64,000 nucleotides of DNA, from assembly GCA_002328495.1 (NCBI GenBank), contig DCUJ01000008.1, positions 53,944-117,943 on the forward strand. Direction: 5' to 3'. The first letter of the stretch is position 1. The number at the start of each line of letters is the position of its first letter. Source of the stretch: Sulfurospirillum sp. UBA2217 (GTDB taxonomy: Bacteria; Campylobacterota; Campylobacteria; Campylobacterales; Sulfurospirillaceae). Shown here piece by piece: positions 1 to 8,467 of this stretch. The notes beneath the pieces were generated by a model. That model did no database searches and had not been told where the DNA came from. It saw only the letters and a list, made by a program, of their open reading frames with translations. The position numbers and the translations under genes are program-made.

Positions 1-1392
1 ATTTTATTTATTGATGAGATTCACACCATCGTAGGTGCAGGAGCTACGAGTGGGGGTTCTATGGATTTATCCAATTTACTCAAACCCGCTTTGGCTTCTG
101 GAAAGATTCGCTGCATTGGCGCGACCACGTACGGTGAGTTTAGAAATTTCTTTGATAAAGACAAAGCGCTGAGTCGTCGTTTTGCTAAAATTGATGTTTT
201 AGAGCCTAGCGTTGAGGATGCTTTTTTGATTTTAAAAGGGCTTAAAGGCAGTTATGAAAAACACCATGGTGTGAAATACTCGGCTGAAGTCATTCGAAGT
301 TCGGTGGAGTTAGCCAAAAAATACATCAGTGATAAGTTTTTACCCGATTCTGCGATTGATTTGATTGATGAGGTCGGTGCTTCGTTTCATTTAGAAAAGA
401 AGCGTAAAAAAGTGGTTGAAATCAGTGACATTGAAGCCGTCCTCTCAAAAATTGCCAATATCCCCAGTCGCTCCGTAAGCCAAAATGAGGGCGAAGTGAT
501 GCAGCATTTGGAAGAGCGCTTGAAGTCTAAGATTTTTGGGCAAGATGCCGCGATTGTTGCACTCACCAAAGCCATCAAACGCTCACGAGCAGGACTGAGT
601 AATCCTACCTCTCCGATTGGCGCGTTTTTATTTGCAGGCCCTACGGGTGTGGGTAAAACAGAAGTGGCGAAACAATTAGCGTATGAACTAGGTGTGCATT
701 TTGAGCGTTACGATATGAGCGAATACATGGAAAAACATACGGTCAGTCGCCTCATCGGAGCACCCCCAGGTTATGTGGGATACGATGAGGGTGGACAGCT
801 CTCTGAGGCGATAAAGAAGCATCCTTACACCGTATTGTTACTCGATGAAATTGAAAAAGCACATCCTGATATGCTCAATATCTTGCTTCAAATTTTTGAC
901 AGTGCAACCTTGACCGATAACAATGGAACCAAGATAGATTTTCGCAATGTCATCATCATTATGACGTCCAATCTTGGAACCAAAGAAGCACCTACGATGG
1001 GCTTTACCAAAAGTGAGACCTCTAAAACGGATAGGGCGATTAAAGAGTTTTTCTCACCCGAATTTAGAAACCGTTTGGATGAGATTATCCATTTTGCTCC
1101 TTTGAGTGAAGAGGTGATGATATACGTGGTTGAAAAAATGATTCGTGAGCTTGAAGAGCAACTTAAAGATAAAGAGATTCGTATCGTTGCAACCAATGCA
1201 GCCAAAAAATATTTAGCGGCTGAGGGTTACAGTAAAGAGATGGGTGCTCGTGTGATGCGCAGAGTTATCGCTGAACAAATCAAAACTCCTCTTTCAGAAG
1301 AAGTTCTTTTTGGAAAGCTTAAACAAGGTGGCGTGTGCACCATTGATTTCAAATCCAAAAAGCTTCAGTTTAGTTACAGTGGCAAAGAATAA
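1..1392 (+). CDS. clpA: ATP-dependent Clp protease ATP-binding subunit ClpA (5' end missing)
   Basis: Hexameric AAA+ unfoldase that feeds substrates into ClpP in the cytoplasm. The frame is open from base 1, so the gene is cut by the window edge; 463 C-terminal residues are present. The window opens at the first AAA+ module's Walker B (LFIDEIHTIVGAG), followed by SGGSMDLSNLLKPAL and the sensor segment CIGATTYGEF. The second AAA+ module has Walker A GPTGVGKTEVA (about bases 640-672), Walker B LLLDEIEKAH and the C-terminal D2 domain. The missing part would hold the N-domain and first Walker A. The 3' end overlaps the likely aat start by 14 bases. Pairing with aat fits the N-end rule pathway, where Aat tags proteins that ClpS and ClpA deliver to ClpP. 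The two-AAA architecture without a long middle domain favours ClpA over ClpB. Confidence 0.95.
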   Translation: MLFIDEIHTIVGAGATSGGSMDLSNLLKPALASGKIRCIGATTYGEFRNFFDKDKALSRRFAKIDVLEPSVEDAFLILKGLKGSYEKHHGVKYSAEVIRSSVELAKKYISDKFLPDSAIDLIDEVGASFHLEKKRKKVVEISDIEAVLSKIANIPSRSVSQNEGEVMQHLEERLKSKIFGQDAAIVALTKAIKRSRAGLSNPTSPIGAFLFAGPTGVGKTEVAKQLAYELGVHFERYDMSEYMEKHTVSRLIGAPPGYVGYDEGGQLSEAIKKHPYTVLLLDEIEKAHPDMLNILLQIFDSATLTDNNGTKIDFRNVIIIMTSNLGTKEAPTMGFTKSETSKTDRAIKEFFSPEFRNRLDEIIHFAPLSEEVMIYVVEKMIRELEEQLKDKEIRIVATNAAKKYLAAEGYSKEMGARVMRRVIAEQIKTPLSEEVLFGKLKQGGVCTIDFKSKKLQFSYSGKE

Positions 1393-2062
1393 GGTTTTTA
1401 TTCCCCAGCTTCACCCTGAGCATTACACTTTTCCAAGCCCTCTTGGTGCTACGAAAGAGGGGCTTTTGGCGTGGGGTGGGGATTTGCATCCTAAGCGCTT
1501 ATTAGAGGCGTATCGGCAGGGAATTTTCCCTTGGTTTAATGCACATGATCCCATTCTTTGGTGGTCACCCGATCCTAGAGCCATTCTCCATCTTGATGCG
1601 ATGAACGTATCCAAAAGCCTTATAAGAAGCATGAAGCATTTTGAAATTCGCTACGATACTTGTTTTGAATCCGTAATGCGTTCATGCCAAGAAATACGTT
1701 TAAAAGAGGGTAAGCCAAGTTGGATTAGTGAGCCTTTGATTGAAGCCTTTTGTACATTACATGTAAACGGATTTGCGCACAGCGTGGAGTGTTATAAAGA
1801 GGGTGTTTTAGTGGGTGGTTTGTATGGGTTATATCTTGGAGGTGTGTTTTGTGGTGAGTCGATGTTCTCCACCTGCACAGATGCTTCCAAAACGGCACTT
1901 TTTGGGCTATGCCAAAAGCTCAAAGCCATTGGTGGGGATTTTATCGATTGTCAATTACCCACAGAGCATTTAAAATCCCTTGGGACTATCGAAATAACGC
2001 GTGAAGTATTTTTAGAAATGTTAGAAAAAAGTCTTACATGTAAAGAGAGGCAACCATGGTAG
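1379..2062 (+). CDS. aat: Leucyl/phenylalanyl-tRNA--protein transferase
   Basis: Transfers Leu or Phe from aminoacyl-tRNA to the N-terminal Arg or Lys of proteins, creating N-degrons for the ClpAPS protease. Family signatures are GLLAWGGDLHP, EAYRQGIFPWF and WWSPDPRA near the N-terminus and GGLYGLYLGGVFCGESMFS in the middle. A GTG at 1379 gives 227 residues, the usual family size. The open frame reaches back to 1310, but that extension lies wholly inside clpA and would add 23 unconserved residues. No strong ribosome binding site precedes the GTG, so translational coupling to clpA is likely. It overlaps the next gene by 7 bases. Two copies of TTACATGTAA lie inside it, read as L-H-V-N and L-T-C-K. 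Confidence 0.93.
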   Translation: MAKNKVFIPQLHPEHYTFPSPLGATKEGLLAWGGDLHPKRLLEAYRQGIFPWFNAHDPILWWSPDPRAILHLDAMNVSKSLIRSMKHFEIRYDTCFESVMRSCQEIRLKEGKPSWISEPLIEAFCTLHVNGFAHSVECYKEGVLVGGLYGLYLGGVFCGESMFSTCTDASKTALFGLCQKLKAIGGDFIDCQLPTEHLKSLGTIEITREVFLEMLEKSLTCKERQPW

Positions 2063-2949
2063 AGCAGATAGCTCCAGTCTTTTTATTTGTCCTTTTAGGC
2101 TATGCTTTTAAACGCATCAAGCATGATATATCAGAGAGTTTAACTGAGTTCGTGATTTATTTTTCACTCCCAGCCCTTGCCCTTTCAAAGATTCGAAAAT
2201 TGGAGTTTAGCGAAGAGATACTTCAAATCATCGCTATTGCCTATATCGCTATGGGATTGGCGTCTGTGTTAGCGTACGTGGCAGGGCGTTTTATGGGATT
2301 AAACAAAAAAGACCTTGCGACCTTGGTTATCGTTTCTGTTTTTGGTAACACGGCATTTGTTGGATTTTCATACATTGAGTCACTCTATTCACTGGACCAT
2401 GTTGTTTATGCTTTAGTGTATGACCAAATGGCAAGTTTTATCGCCCTTTTAACGTTTGGTGTGCTCATCATTGCGTGGGGTGGCGGGCAGGAGCGTGGTG
2501 TTAAAGAGGTGGCAAAACAGATGCTTTTTTCTCCACCCCTTTTAGCCATTGGTGCGGCTATCTATTTTCAAGGAACGGTGTTTCCCTCTTACATCGAAGC
2601 GATGCTGGATAAGTTTCAAGCGACTCTGATTCCTCTGGTGACGACCATTGTTGGGATGAAGCTGGACTTTCGTGCCATGCCTTTGTATTTTAAAGAAAAT
2701 ATGGTGGCTTTAAGCATAAAAATGGTCATAACACCGCTTTTGATGCTACTGTATTTTTGGTTTTTTGTCGATTTTAATTCTGAGGCGATGCAAGTGACTT
2801 TTTTAGAAATAGCGATGCCTCCGATGACAATGGCTGTTGTTCTTGCCATTCGTGGAGGGTTGAATAAAGATATGGCCATCAATGCTTTGGCTTTGGGTAT
2901 TTTATTTTCATTTTTAAGTATTGGTCTTTGGCATAAGCTCATTTTATAG
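2056..2949 (+). CDS. AEC-family (auxin efflux carrier type) transporter
   Basis: A 297-residue, very hydrophobic inner-membrane protein with about ten predicted transmembrane segments in two halves. It resembles the AEC family (bacterial malonate/malate permease-like), with a conserved N-terminal LLGYAFKRI segment and a central loop (GGGQERGVKEVAKQML). Substrates in this family are usually organic anions, but nothing here identifies one. The start overlaps aat by 7 bases (an ATG four codons before the aat end), so it is probably co-transcribed with clpA-aat. A small hairpin (2984-3000) lies downstream. Family assignment is fairly sure; substrate is unknown. Confidence 0.85.
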   Translation: MVEQIAPVFLFVLLGYAFKRIKHDISESLTEFVIYFSLPALALSKIRKLEFSEEILQIIAIAYIAMGLASVLAYVAGRFMGLNKKDLATLVIVSVFGNTAFVGFSYIESLYSLDHVVYALVYDQMASFIALLTFGVLIIAWGGGQERGVKEVAKQMLFSPPLLAIGAAIYFQGTVFPSYIEAMLDKFQATLIPLVTTIVGMKLDFRAMPLYFKENMVALSIKMVITPLLMLLYFWFFVDFNSEAMQVTFLEIAMPPMTMAVVLAIRGGLNKDMAINALALGILFSFLSIGLWHKLIL

Positions 2950-2983
2950 TTAAAAGAGTATTATTGTCTTTTTAATTTGCGGT

Positions 2984-3000
2984 GAGTCTTTTGAAGACTC
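2984..3000 (+). terminator. Small hairpin after the AEC transporter gene
   Basis: GAGTCTT, a three-base loop and AAGACTC form a perfect 7-bp stem, followed by the moderately T-rich TTGTTCAAACTTTT. It lies between the AEC gene and the repeat-bearing metK leader. It may be a weak intrinsic terminator or a leader structure. Confidence 0.4.
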
Positions 3001-3046
3001 TTGTTCAAACTTTTAACTTTATTTACGGTTTTCTTTCAGCCCTAAA

Positions 3047-3134
3047 TGGAAAACAAAAGGATGGAAAACAATGCAGGGGTAGCGATACTTTTGCTGGAAA
3101 ACAAAGAAATGGAAAACAAAACATGGAAACACAA
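3047..3134 (+). repeat. Imperfect tandem TGGAAAACAA repeats in the metK leader
   Basis: TGGAAAACAA(A) occurs at 3047, 3062, 3095 and 3110; a degenerate fifth copy, TGGAAACACAA, begins at 3124 and includes the metK initiation region. Spacing is 15, 33, 15 and 14 bases. In the metK frame the first four copies read as repeated G-K-Q. The array sits where a leader or regulatory element would be expected. Its origin (slippage, duplication of the initiation region, or protein/RNA binding sites) cannot be told from sequence. Confidence 0.7.
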
Positions 3135-4337
3135 TCACACTACCTTTTTACCTCAGAAGTGGTAAGCCCTGGTCATCCTGACAAATGTGCGGATATTATT
3201 GCCGATAGCATTGTGGATGCACTGTTAATTCAAGACAGTAATTCGCGTGTTGCGAGTGAAGTTTTTGTTGCTGGAAAGCATGTTATTATTGGTGGCGAAG
3301 TCAATACCAAAAGTATTCTCTCCTTTTCTGATTATGAAAAAATCGTCAAAGATGCTTTGATTAAAATCGGATACGATGGGAAGTCTGCTTTTACAAAAGA
3401 GCAGTGTTTATACCCCGATGAGGTCAAAGTTCAAGTGCTTCTTAATCAACAAAGTAGCGACATCAACCAAGGTGTTGATCAAACAAGCGGTGAAATCGGC
3501 GCGGGCGATCAGGGCATTATGTTTGGGTTTGCTTCCTCTGAGACCGCTGATTTTATGCCAGCTGCCATTACGTATGCCAGAATGCTCAGCGATAAAGTCT
3601 ACAATTATGCCCTTAAGCACAACCATAAATTGGGTGTGGATATTAAAACTCAAGTTACGATTGATTATGGGACGAAGCAAAATTTTGAAGAGTGCAAACC
3701 TCAAAAGATTCACACCATTGTTGTCTCTGCCCCTTCCACCGAGACGATGTCGTATGAGGATGTCAAAGTACTCATTAAAGGGCTGATTGATGATACAGGA
3801 TTGCCTCCTGAATTATACGACCCTAATAACACCATTATTCACATCAACCCAACAGGACGCTATGTCAATCACAGCTCTTTGCATGACTCTGGATTAACAG
3901 GACGAAAGCTGATTGTTGACAGTTTTGGAGGTTATGCTCCTATTGGTGGGGGTGCACAATCGAGTAAAGATTATACGAAAGTTGACCGTAGTGGTTTGTA
4001 TGCAGGACGTTGGATAGCCAAGCACATCGTAGCAGCGGGTCTTGCTAAAAAATGCTCGGTTCAGCTCTCTTATGCGATTGGCGTAGCCAAGCCTGTCTCC
4101 GTTTCCGTTGACACGATGGGAACATACACGAGCATCGGGGATGATGCGCTTTCAGAATTTGTCCTCAATACCTTTAGCCTCACACCACGTTGGATTACAA
4201 ACAAATTTAATCTAGACAAACCAAGCTCTGAAACCTTCTTGTACGCAGATGTTGCGGCACGTGGACAAGTAGGGCAGAGTGATTATCCGTGGGAAAAATT
4301 GGACAGTTTGGAAATCTTTAAAGCCCTCAAAAAATAG
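3123..4337 (+). CDS. metK: S-adenosylmethionine synthetase
   Basis: Makes S-adenosylmethionine from methionine and ATP in the cytoplasm, supplying all methyltransferases including the Dcm-type enzyme at 46.9-48.1 kb. Signatures: FTSEVVSPGHPDKCADIIADS at the N-terminus, GAGDQGIMFGFA (ATP-binding loop), and the P-loop-like GGGAQSSKDYTKVDRS with following AGRWIAKHIV. The ATG at 3123 gives 404 residues and begins ten residues before the conserved F-T-S-E, as in the family. An in-frame TTG lies upstream at 2982, but that extension is low-complexity (repeated G-K-Q) and not family-like. The gene ends just before a strong hairpin at 4352-4382 shared with the convergent lnt. Confidence 0.96.
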   Translation: METQSHYLFTSEVVSPGHPDKCADIIADSIVDALLIQDSNSRVASEVFVAGKHVIIGGEVNTKSILSFSDYEKIVKDALIKIGYDGKSAFTKEQCLYPDEVKVQVLLNQQSSDINQGVDQTSGEIGAGDQGIMFGFASSETADFMPAAITYARMLSDKVYNYALKHNHKLGVDIKTQVTIDYGTKQNFEECKPQKIHTIVVSAPSTETMSYEDVKVLIKGLIDDTGLPPELYDPNNTIIHINPTGRYVNHSSLHDSGLTGRKLIVDSFGGYAPIGGGAQSSKDYTKVDRSGLYAGRWIAKHIVAAGLAKKCSVQLSYAIGVAKPVSVSVDTMGTYTSIGDDALSEFVLNTFSLTPRWITNKFNLDKPSSETFLYADVAARGQVGQSDYPWEKLDSLEIFKALKK

Positions 4338-4351
4338 CTTACATGTAAAGA

Positions 4352-4382
4352 CCATAAGAAGTGCTTTGTGCGCTTCTTATGG
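4352..4382. terminator. Bidirectional hairpin between convergent metK and lnt
   Basis: CCATAAGAAG (4352-4361) pairs perfectly with CTTCTTATGG (4373-4382); the stem extends by a G-U and two G-C pairs around a 5-base loop. The lnt stop codon lies in the right arm. A TTACATGTAA copy immediately precedes it (4339-4348). There is no clear T-tract, so it may act as an mRNA 3'-end stabiliser as well as a terminator. Confidence 0.7.
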
Positions 4383-5603
4383 ATAAATAATCCCACTTTT
4401 TCCACCATTGGCACTGTGATAGATGAGTGTATTGTATTTTCTAGCATAGAGTTTTAAAAGAAGGTGTTGTAAGGTTGGCTCAATGGAGGGCGTAAACCAT
4501 GCATTGTTACTAATGGCAACCATGTGTTTAGGATTGTTTTCATAGAGGACATCCGTTGTAGCTTCATAACAAATGGCATTTCGAAATGTCATGCCTTGAA
4601 TAGTAAAGTCATAGGGCTTTTGAGCTTTGGTGTAATCTTTTGCACCATCAAAAAAGAGTTGATTGATCAGGGTTGTTAAAAACTCAGGAAATGGCACTTC
4701 TTCACCAAAAGGAACCAACACAACCTTGTGGGCAATGTGCATTTGCCCTGCTTCAAAAAGATACGAAGAGTTAAAAAATGCTTCGTTTTCATATGTCAAA
4801 GCCCCCGTTACAATTGAAATGCTGTAAGAGTAGGCTTTCAGTTTTTCGATCAAGGCTTCTTCATGATTGAGGTAGAGAGGGAACGCACTTTCAGGTAAAA
4901 TGATAAGCTCTTTTTTATTGGCAATCGCCTCTTCTATCAGTGCAAAATTGGCATTAATGGCATCTTTTTGATAGGCTTTATCCCAACGTTTGGATTGTTC
5001 GATGTGCATGGAGGGAATCGCAACATCAATAGACGGAGAAAGAACCACATGCGAAATAGAAGAAGGAAACCATAACACAAATGCTAAAACAGCAATGCCC
5101 GCAGATTTCCCCACTAACGAAGAGGCCTTTAAAAGGGCAATTCCCCCTAGAAAAAGAATAACGTAGAGAGAAGATGTCGAAAAATAGGTATGAATAAGTA
5201 TCAGTTCAGGTTTAAACCAATTAAAGCCAAAAGGTGCTATAAAACTCATGCTCCAGATACAAAACGCTTGCGCATAGGTATTGCGTATCCATCTTCCAAT
5301 AGCCCAAAACCATACGCCATACACAAGGGCTAGACTTACGATAATGAAGGGAATAAGAAACACTAAATCGTAATAAATAAAACTAAAACTAATCCAGTAA
5401 AACCACAAAATCCCTATGAAAAAACCACTCCAAAACCAGACCACTTTGTGTGCACCGAATAAAAGATAAAAACCAAAAAGAGCCAAAAGAGAGTTAAGCC
5501 AAAGATGTGTGAGCTCAAAAGTGTCGCAGTAGATAAAAGCGGAGAGGCTAAGTGCTATAACAAAGGCTTTTATTAGATAAATGCGGGTAAAATAAATATC
5601 CAA
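4377..5603 (-). CDS. lnt: Apolipoprotein N-acyltransferase
   Basis: Adds the third acyl chain to the N-terminal cysteine of lipoproteins at the periplasmic face of the inner membrane, completing maturation for Lol sorting. An N-terminal block of about six to eight membrane segments is followed by a nitrilase-like domain. The Glu-Lys-Cys triad is visible: ILPESAFPLY, KVVLVPFGEEVPF and NAICYEATTD. The open frame extends to 5684 but would then overlap the divergent yajC start, so a TTG at 5603 is preferred; no strong ribosome binding site marks it, and the exact start is uncertain. It ends in the hairpin shared with metK. Its target set would include LptE encoded nearby. Confidence 0.9.
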   Translation of the reverse strand: MDIYFTRIYLIKAFVIALSLSAFIYCDTFELTHLWLNSLLALFGFYLLFGAHKVVWFWSGFFIGILWFYWISFSFIYYDLVFLIPFIIVSLALVYGVWFWAIGRWIRNTYAQAFCIWSMSFIAPFGFNWFKPELILIHTYFSTSSLYVILFLGGIALLKASSLVGKSAGIAVLAFVLWFPSSISHVVLSPSIDVAIPSMHIEQSKRWDKAYQKDAINANFALIEEAIANKKELIILPESAFPLYLNHEEALIEKLKAYSYSISIVTGALTYENEAFFNSSYLFEAGQMHIAHKVVLVPFGEEVPFPEFLTTLINQLFFDGAKDYTKAQKPYDFTIQGMTFRNAICYEATTDVLYENNPKHMVAISNNAWFTPSIEPTLQHLLLKLYARKYNTLIYHSANGGKSGIIYP

Positions 5604-5626
5604 ATTTTTAAATATAAAGGATTTCC

Positions 5627-5902
5627 ATGCAAGGTTCTGCGAATTTAATCTCTTCATTACTGCCCTTAGTTGCACTTTTTGCAATTTTCTATTTTCTTGT
5701 GATTCGGCCTCAACAAAATCAGGCTAAAAAGCACAAAGAGATGATCTCCTCGTTGAAAAAAGGCGATAAGGTGATTACCAACGGAGGATTAATTGGTGAA
5801 GTTGTTAAAGCTGATGAGGATTCTATCAAACTTAAGCTTAATGATGAAGGCGTAACGGTTAAGATTTCTAGAGACTTTATTGCAAAGAAAATCGATGAAT
5901 AG
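5627..5902 (+). CDS. yajC: Preprotein translocase subunit YajC
   Basis: A 91-residue accessory subunit of the SecDF-YajC complex in the inner membrane. There is one N-terminal transmembrane segment (about residues 11-28, ending FYFLVIRPQQNQAKKHKEM), the conserved R-P-Q-Q-x-Q-x-K-K pattern, then a small beta-rich cytoplasmic domain (GDKVITNGGLIGEV). The ATG at 5627 has an AAAGGA ribosome site. It is first in an operon yajC-secD-secF-leuS-lptE and overlaps secD. Confidence 0.95.
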   Translation: MQGSANLISSLLPLVALFAIFYFLVIRPQQNQAKKHKEMISSLKKGDKVITNGGLIGEVVKADEDSIKLKLNDEGVTVKISRDFIAKKIDE

Positions 5903-7475
5903 CCCTAGACTAAACTATCGTTTAGTCATCTTTTTTCTTGCTATCATTTTTGGTGTGGGCATGTCGATGCCCACCTTTTTGCAAACTGAAAAAGGTGCTA
6001 AAATTTCTCTAGGCCTTGATCTCCAAGGCGGACTGCATATGCTTTTAGGTGTTAAAACCGAAGAAGCGATCAAATCAAAAATCAAATCTATCGCTTCGAG
6101 TGTGAAATTTTTTGCCCAAAGCGGTGATATCATTATCGATGACCTTCGCATCCAAGAAGAGACGATTACCCTCACCCTTTTGGACAAAGATGAAGAGAAG
6201 AAGCTTGATGAGATGCTAAAAGCGATTCAAGGCTTACATGTAAACAAAGAAGCCCTCAAATACACGCTTAGTCTTGAAGAAAAAGAAAAAGAGCTGACAA
6301 AAGAGTACGCCATCTCTCAAGCGGTTGAGACGATTCGTAATCGTTTGGATCAATTTGGATTAGCAGAGCCCAATGTTGCTAAACAAGGAAGCGATAAAAT
6401 TCTTGTTGAACTCCCTGGGATTAAAACAGCAGACGATGAACAGCGTGCTCGTGAACTCATTGCCAAAGCCGCGCATCTACAACTGATGGCGGTGGATGAA
6501 AAAAGAGCGGATCGCGCCAATAGCATGAGTCCTACTGAGGCTGCGCAGTATGGGGATGTTATTTTACCTGATGCTAGGGGTGAGCAGATTCGCCATATCT
6601 TAAAAGAGATTCCCATCATCGATGGCAGTATGCTCACCGATGCCAAAGTGGCATTTAGTGAGATGCAACAACCTGTCATTAATTTTACACTCAACTCCGA
6701 GGGTGCAAAAATATTTGGTGATTTTACCGCCAATAACGTGGGCAATCGCTTAGCCATTGTGCTTGATAATAAAGTCTATTCAGACCCTGTTATTCGCGAA
6801 CGCATTGGGGGAGGAAGTGGACAGATCAGTGGAGGCTTTAGCGTCAAAGAAGCACACGATGTGGCTATTGCACTTCGAAGTGGTGCTCTTTTGGCACCTG
6901 TTACTTTACTTGAAAAGAGAAGTATTGGTCCTTCTTTGGGTGCTGATAGTATTAAAGCAAGTCTTATTGCTCTGGTTTCAGGGTTTTCGTTGGTTGTCGC
7001 ATTTATGTTATTTTACTACCGAATGGCGGGTGTGATTGCTAATATTGCTCTTGTGGCAAATCTCTTTTTATTGATTGCGATTATGGCACTTTTTGGAGCA
7101 ACCTTGACGTTACCAGGGATGGCGGGAATTGTCCTTATTATCGGTATTGCCGTCGATGCAAACGTCATTATTTGTGAACGTATTCGTGAATTGTTGCGTG
7201 CAGGGGTTGGCATGAAGCAAGCCATTGAAAACGGTTATGCCAATGCCATGAGTGCGATTGTGGACAGTAACCTAACTTCCTTAATCACCGCCGTTATTTT
7301 GTATGTCTATGGTACGGGTCCTATCAAAGGCTTTGCGGTGAGTTTAAGCATTGGTATTTTGGTCTCTATGCTTACTGCTATTTTGGGAACGCATGGTATC
7401 TATCAATTCATCATGCCTTATCTTGAAAAAAGCAAAAACCTTACCTTTTGGTTTGGCATAAAGAGGAGCGCATAA
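5895..7475 (+). CDS. secD: Protein translocase subunit SecD
   Basis: RND-type membrane protein that uses the proton gradient to help pull preproteins through SecYEG. It has an N-terminal transmembrane segment, the conserved GLDLQGGLHMLLGV, a large periplasmic domain (RNRLDQFGLAEPNV), then five C-terminal membrane segments with GIAVDANVIICERIRE (D-A-N-V motif). The ATG at 5895 overlaps yajC by 8 bases and gives 526 residues; an in-frame ATG at 5880 is possible but adds only MQRKS. The stop shares a base with the secF start (TAATG). One TTACATGTAA copy lies at 6234. Confidence 0.96.
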   Translation: MNSPRLNYRLVIFFLAIIFGVGMSMPTFLQTEKGAKISLGLDLQGGLHMLLGVKTEEAIKSKIKSIASSVKFFAQSGDIIIDDLRIQEETITLTLLDKDEEKKLDEMLKAIQGLHVNKEALKYTLSLEEKEKELTKEYAISQAVETIRNRLDQFGLAEPNVAKQGSDKILVELPGIKTADDEQRARELIAKAAHLQLMAVDEKRADRANSMSPTEAAQYGDVILPDARGEQIRHILKEIPIIDGSMLTDAKVAFSEMQQPVINFTLNSEGAKIFGDFTANNVGNRLAIVLDNKVYSDPVIRERIGGGSGQISGGFSVKEAHDVAIALRSGALLAPVTLLEKRSIGPSLGADSIKASLIALVSGFSLVVAFMLFYYRMAGVIANIALVANLFLLIAIMALFGATLTLPGMAGIVLIIGIAVDANVIICERIRELLRAGVGMKQAIENGYANAMSAIVDSNLTSLITAVILYVYGTGPIKGFAVSLSIGILVSMLTAILGTHGIYQFIMPYLEKSKNLTFWFGIKRSA

Positions 7476-8446
7476 TGGAGTTTTTCTCTAAAAATAAAAT
7501 CTATAATTTTATGGGTAAAAGTAAGATTTTTATGCTTTTTTCACTTTTACTCATTGCGTGTTCTTATGGGCTTTTGGCAACAAAGGGTTTAAGTTATGGC
7601 ATTGACTTTTCGGGGGGAACTTTGGTTCAAGTCAAGTACGACCAAAAAGCACCGATTGATCAAATTAGGGAGCAAATCTCTAGCGATAAAATGTTTGCAA
7701 ATGCCTTAATTACAGAGTTTGGAAGCCCAGATGAAATCGTCATTCGTTTTGCAACCACGAATGAGAGTGTCAGTAACGACGTTGGGGATAGAGTGCGTGA
7801 GCTGCTCAAAGGTACGGGGAATTTTGATATTCGAAAAGTCGATATCGTGGGGCCAAAAGTAGGAAGTGAGTTGCGCGAAAAAGGGCTAATGTCCACTATT
7901 ATGGGGATTTTAGCTATTTTAATTTACGTCGCATTTCGCTTTGAGTGGCGTTTTGCGATTGCTTCTGTGGCTGCCTTGGTCCACGATGTGAGCATTACGC
8001 TGGGTGCGATTATTTTGTTTGATATTGAAGTGAGTTTGGATGTTTTAGCGGCGATGCTAACGCTGATAGGTTACTCGATTAATGACACCATTATCGTATT
8101 TGACCGTATTCGTGAAGACATTAAAGAGAGCAAAAGCTTCAATCTTTTGGACATCATCAATCAAGCAGTATCTCAAACCCTCTCACGTACCACATTGACC
8201 TCTTTGACGGTTCTTTTCGTGGTATTGACCCTCTTTTTGTTTGGAGGAGAAATTATTCATGGGTTTAGTTTTACGCTTCTCTTTGGTGTTTTTATTGGAA
8301 CTTACAGCTCTATTTTTATCGCAGCACCGCTTCTAAAGTGGTTTGGATTTGATATTGCCGCGTATAAAAATAAAGAAGCGTTGAAAGAAAAGAACAGAGT
8401 TGAAAGAGAAAAGATGCGTGCCATGTATGAAAAAGGCACCGTGTAA
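7475..8446 (+). CDS. secF: Protein translocase subunit SecF
   Basis: Partner of SecD. It has an N-terminal membrane segment, the signature GIDFSGGTLVQVKYD, a small periplasmic domain, then five membrane segments with IGYSINDTIIVFDRIRED (S-I-N-D-T-I-V-x-D-R). The ATG at 7475, seven bases after AGAGGAG, gives 323 residues; an in-frame start at 7448 lies inside secD and is not favoured. The cytoplasmic tail is lysine/glutamate-rich. It is translationally coupled to secD by the TAATG overlap and followed 21 bases later by leuS. Confidence 0.96.
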   Translation: MEFFSKNKIYNFMGKSKIFMLFSLLLIACSYGLLATKGLSYGIDFSGGTLVQVKYDQKAPIDQIREQISSDKMFANALITEFGSPDEIVIRFATTNESVSNDVGDRVRELLKGTGNFDIRKVDIVGPKVGSELREKGLMSTIMGILAILIYVAFRFEWRFAIASVAALVHDVSITLGAIILFDIEVSLDVLAAMLTLIGYSINDTIIVFDRIREDIKESKSFNLLDIINQAVSQTLSRTTLTSLTVLFVVLTLFLFGGEIIHGFSFTLLFGVFIGTYSSIFIAAPLLKWFGFDIAAYKNKEALKEKNRVEREKMRAMYEKGTV

Positions 8447-8467
8447 GGTCAAGGAATGGAGAAGTAG

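Noticed and set aside
2982..3122. N-terminal extension of metK from an upstream TTG
   Set aside because: The extra 47 residues are low-complexity repeats of G-K-Q and unlike any MetK; the ATG at 3123 fits the family. The DNA repeats are kept as a leader feature instead.
2984..3122. SAM riboswitch upstream of metK
   Set aside because: Only one short hairpin and A-rich repeats are present; no multi-helix core of a SAM-I, II or III type could be drawn.
5604..5684. lnt start at 5684
   Set aside because: It would place the two divergent starts (lnt and yajC) on top of each other and add residues not typical of Lnt.
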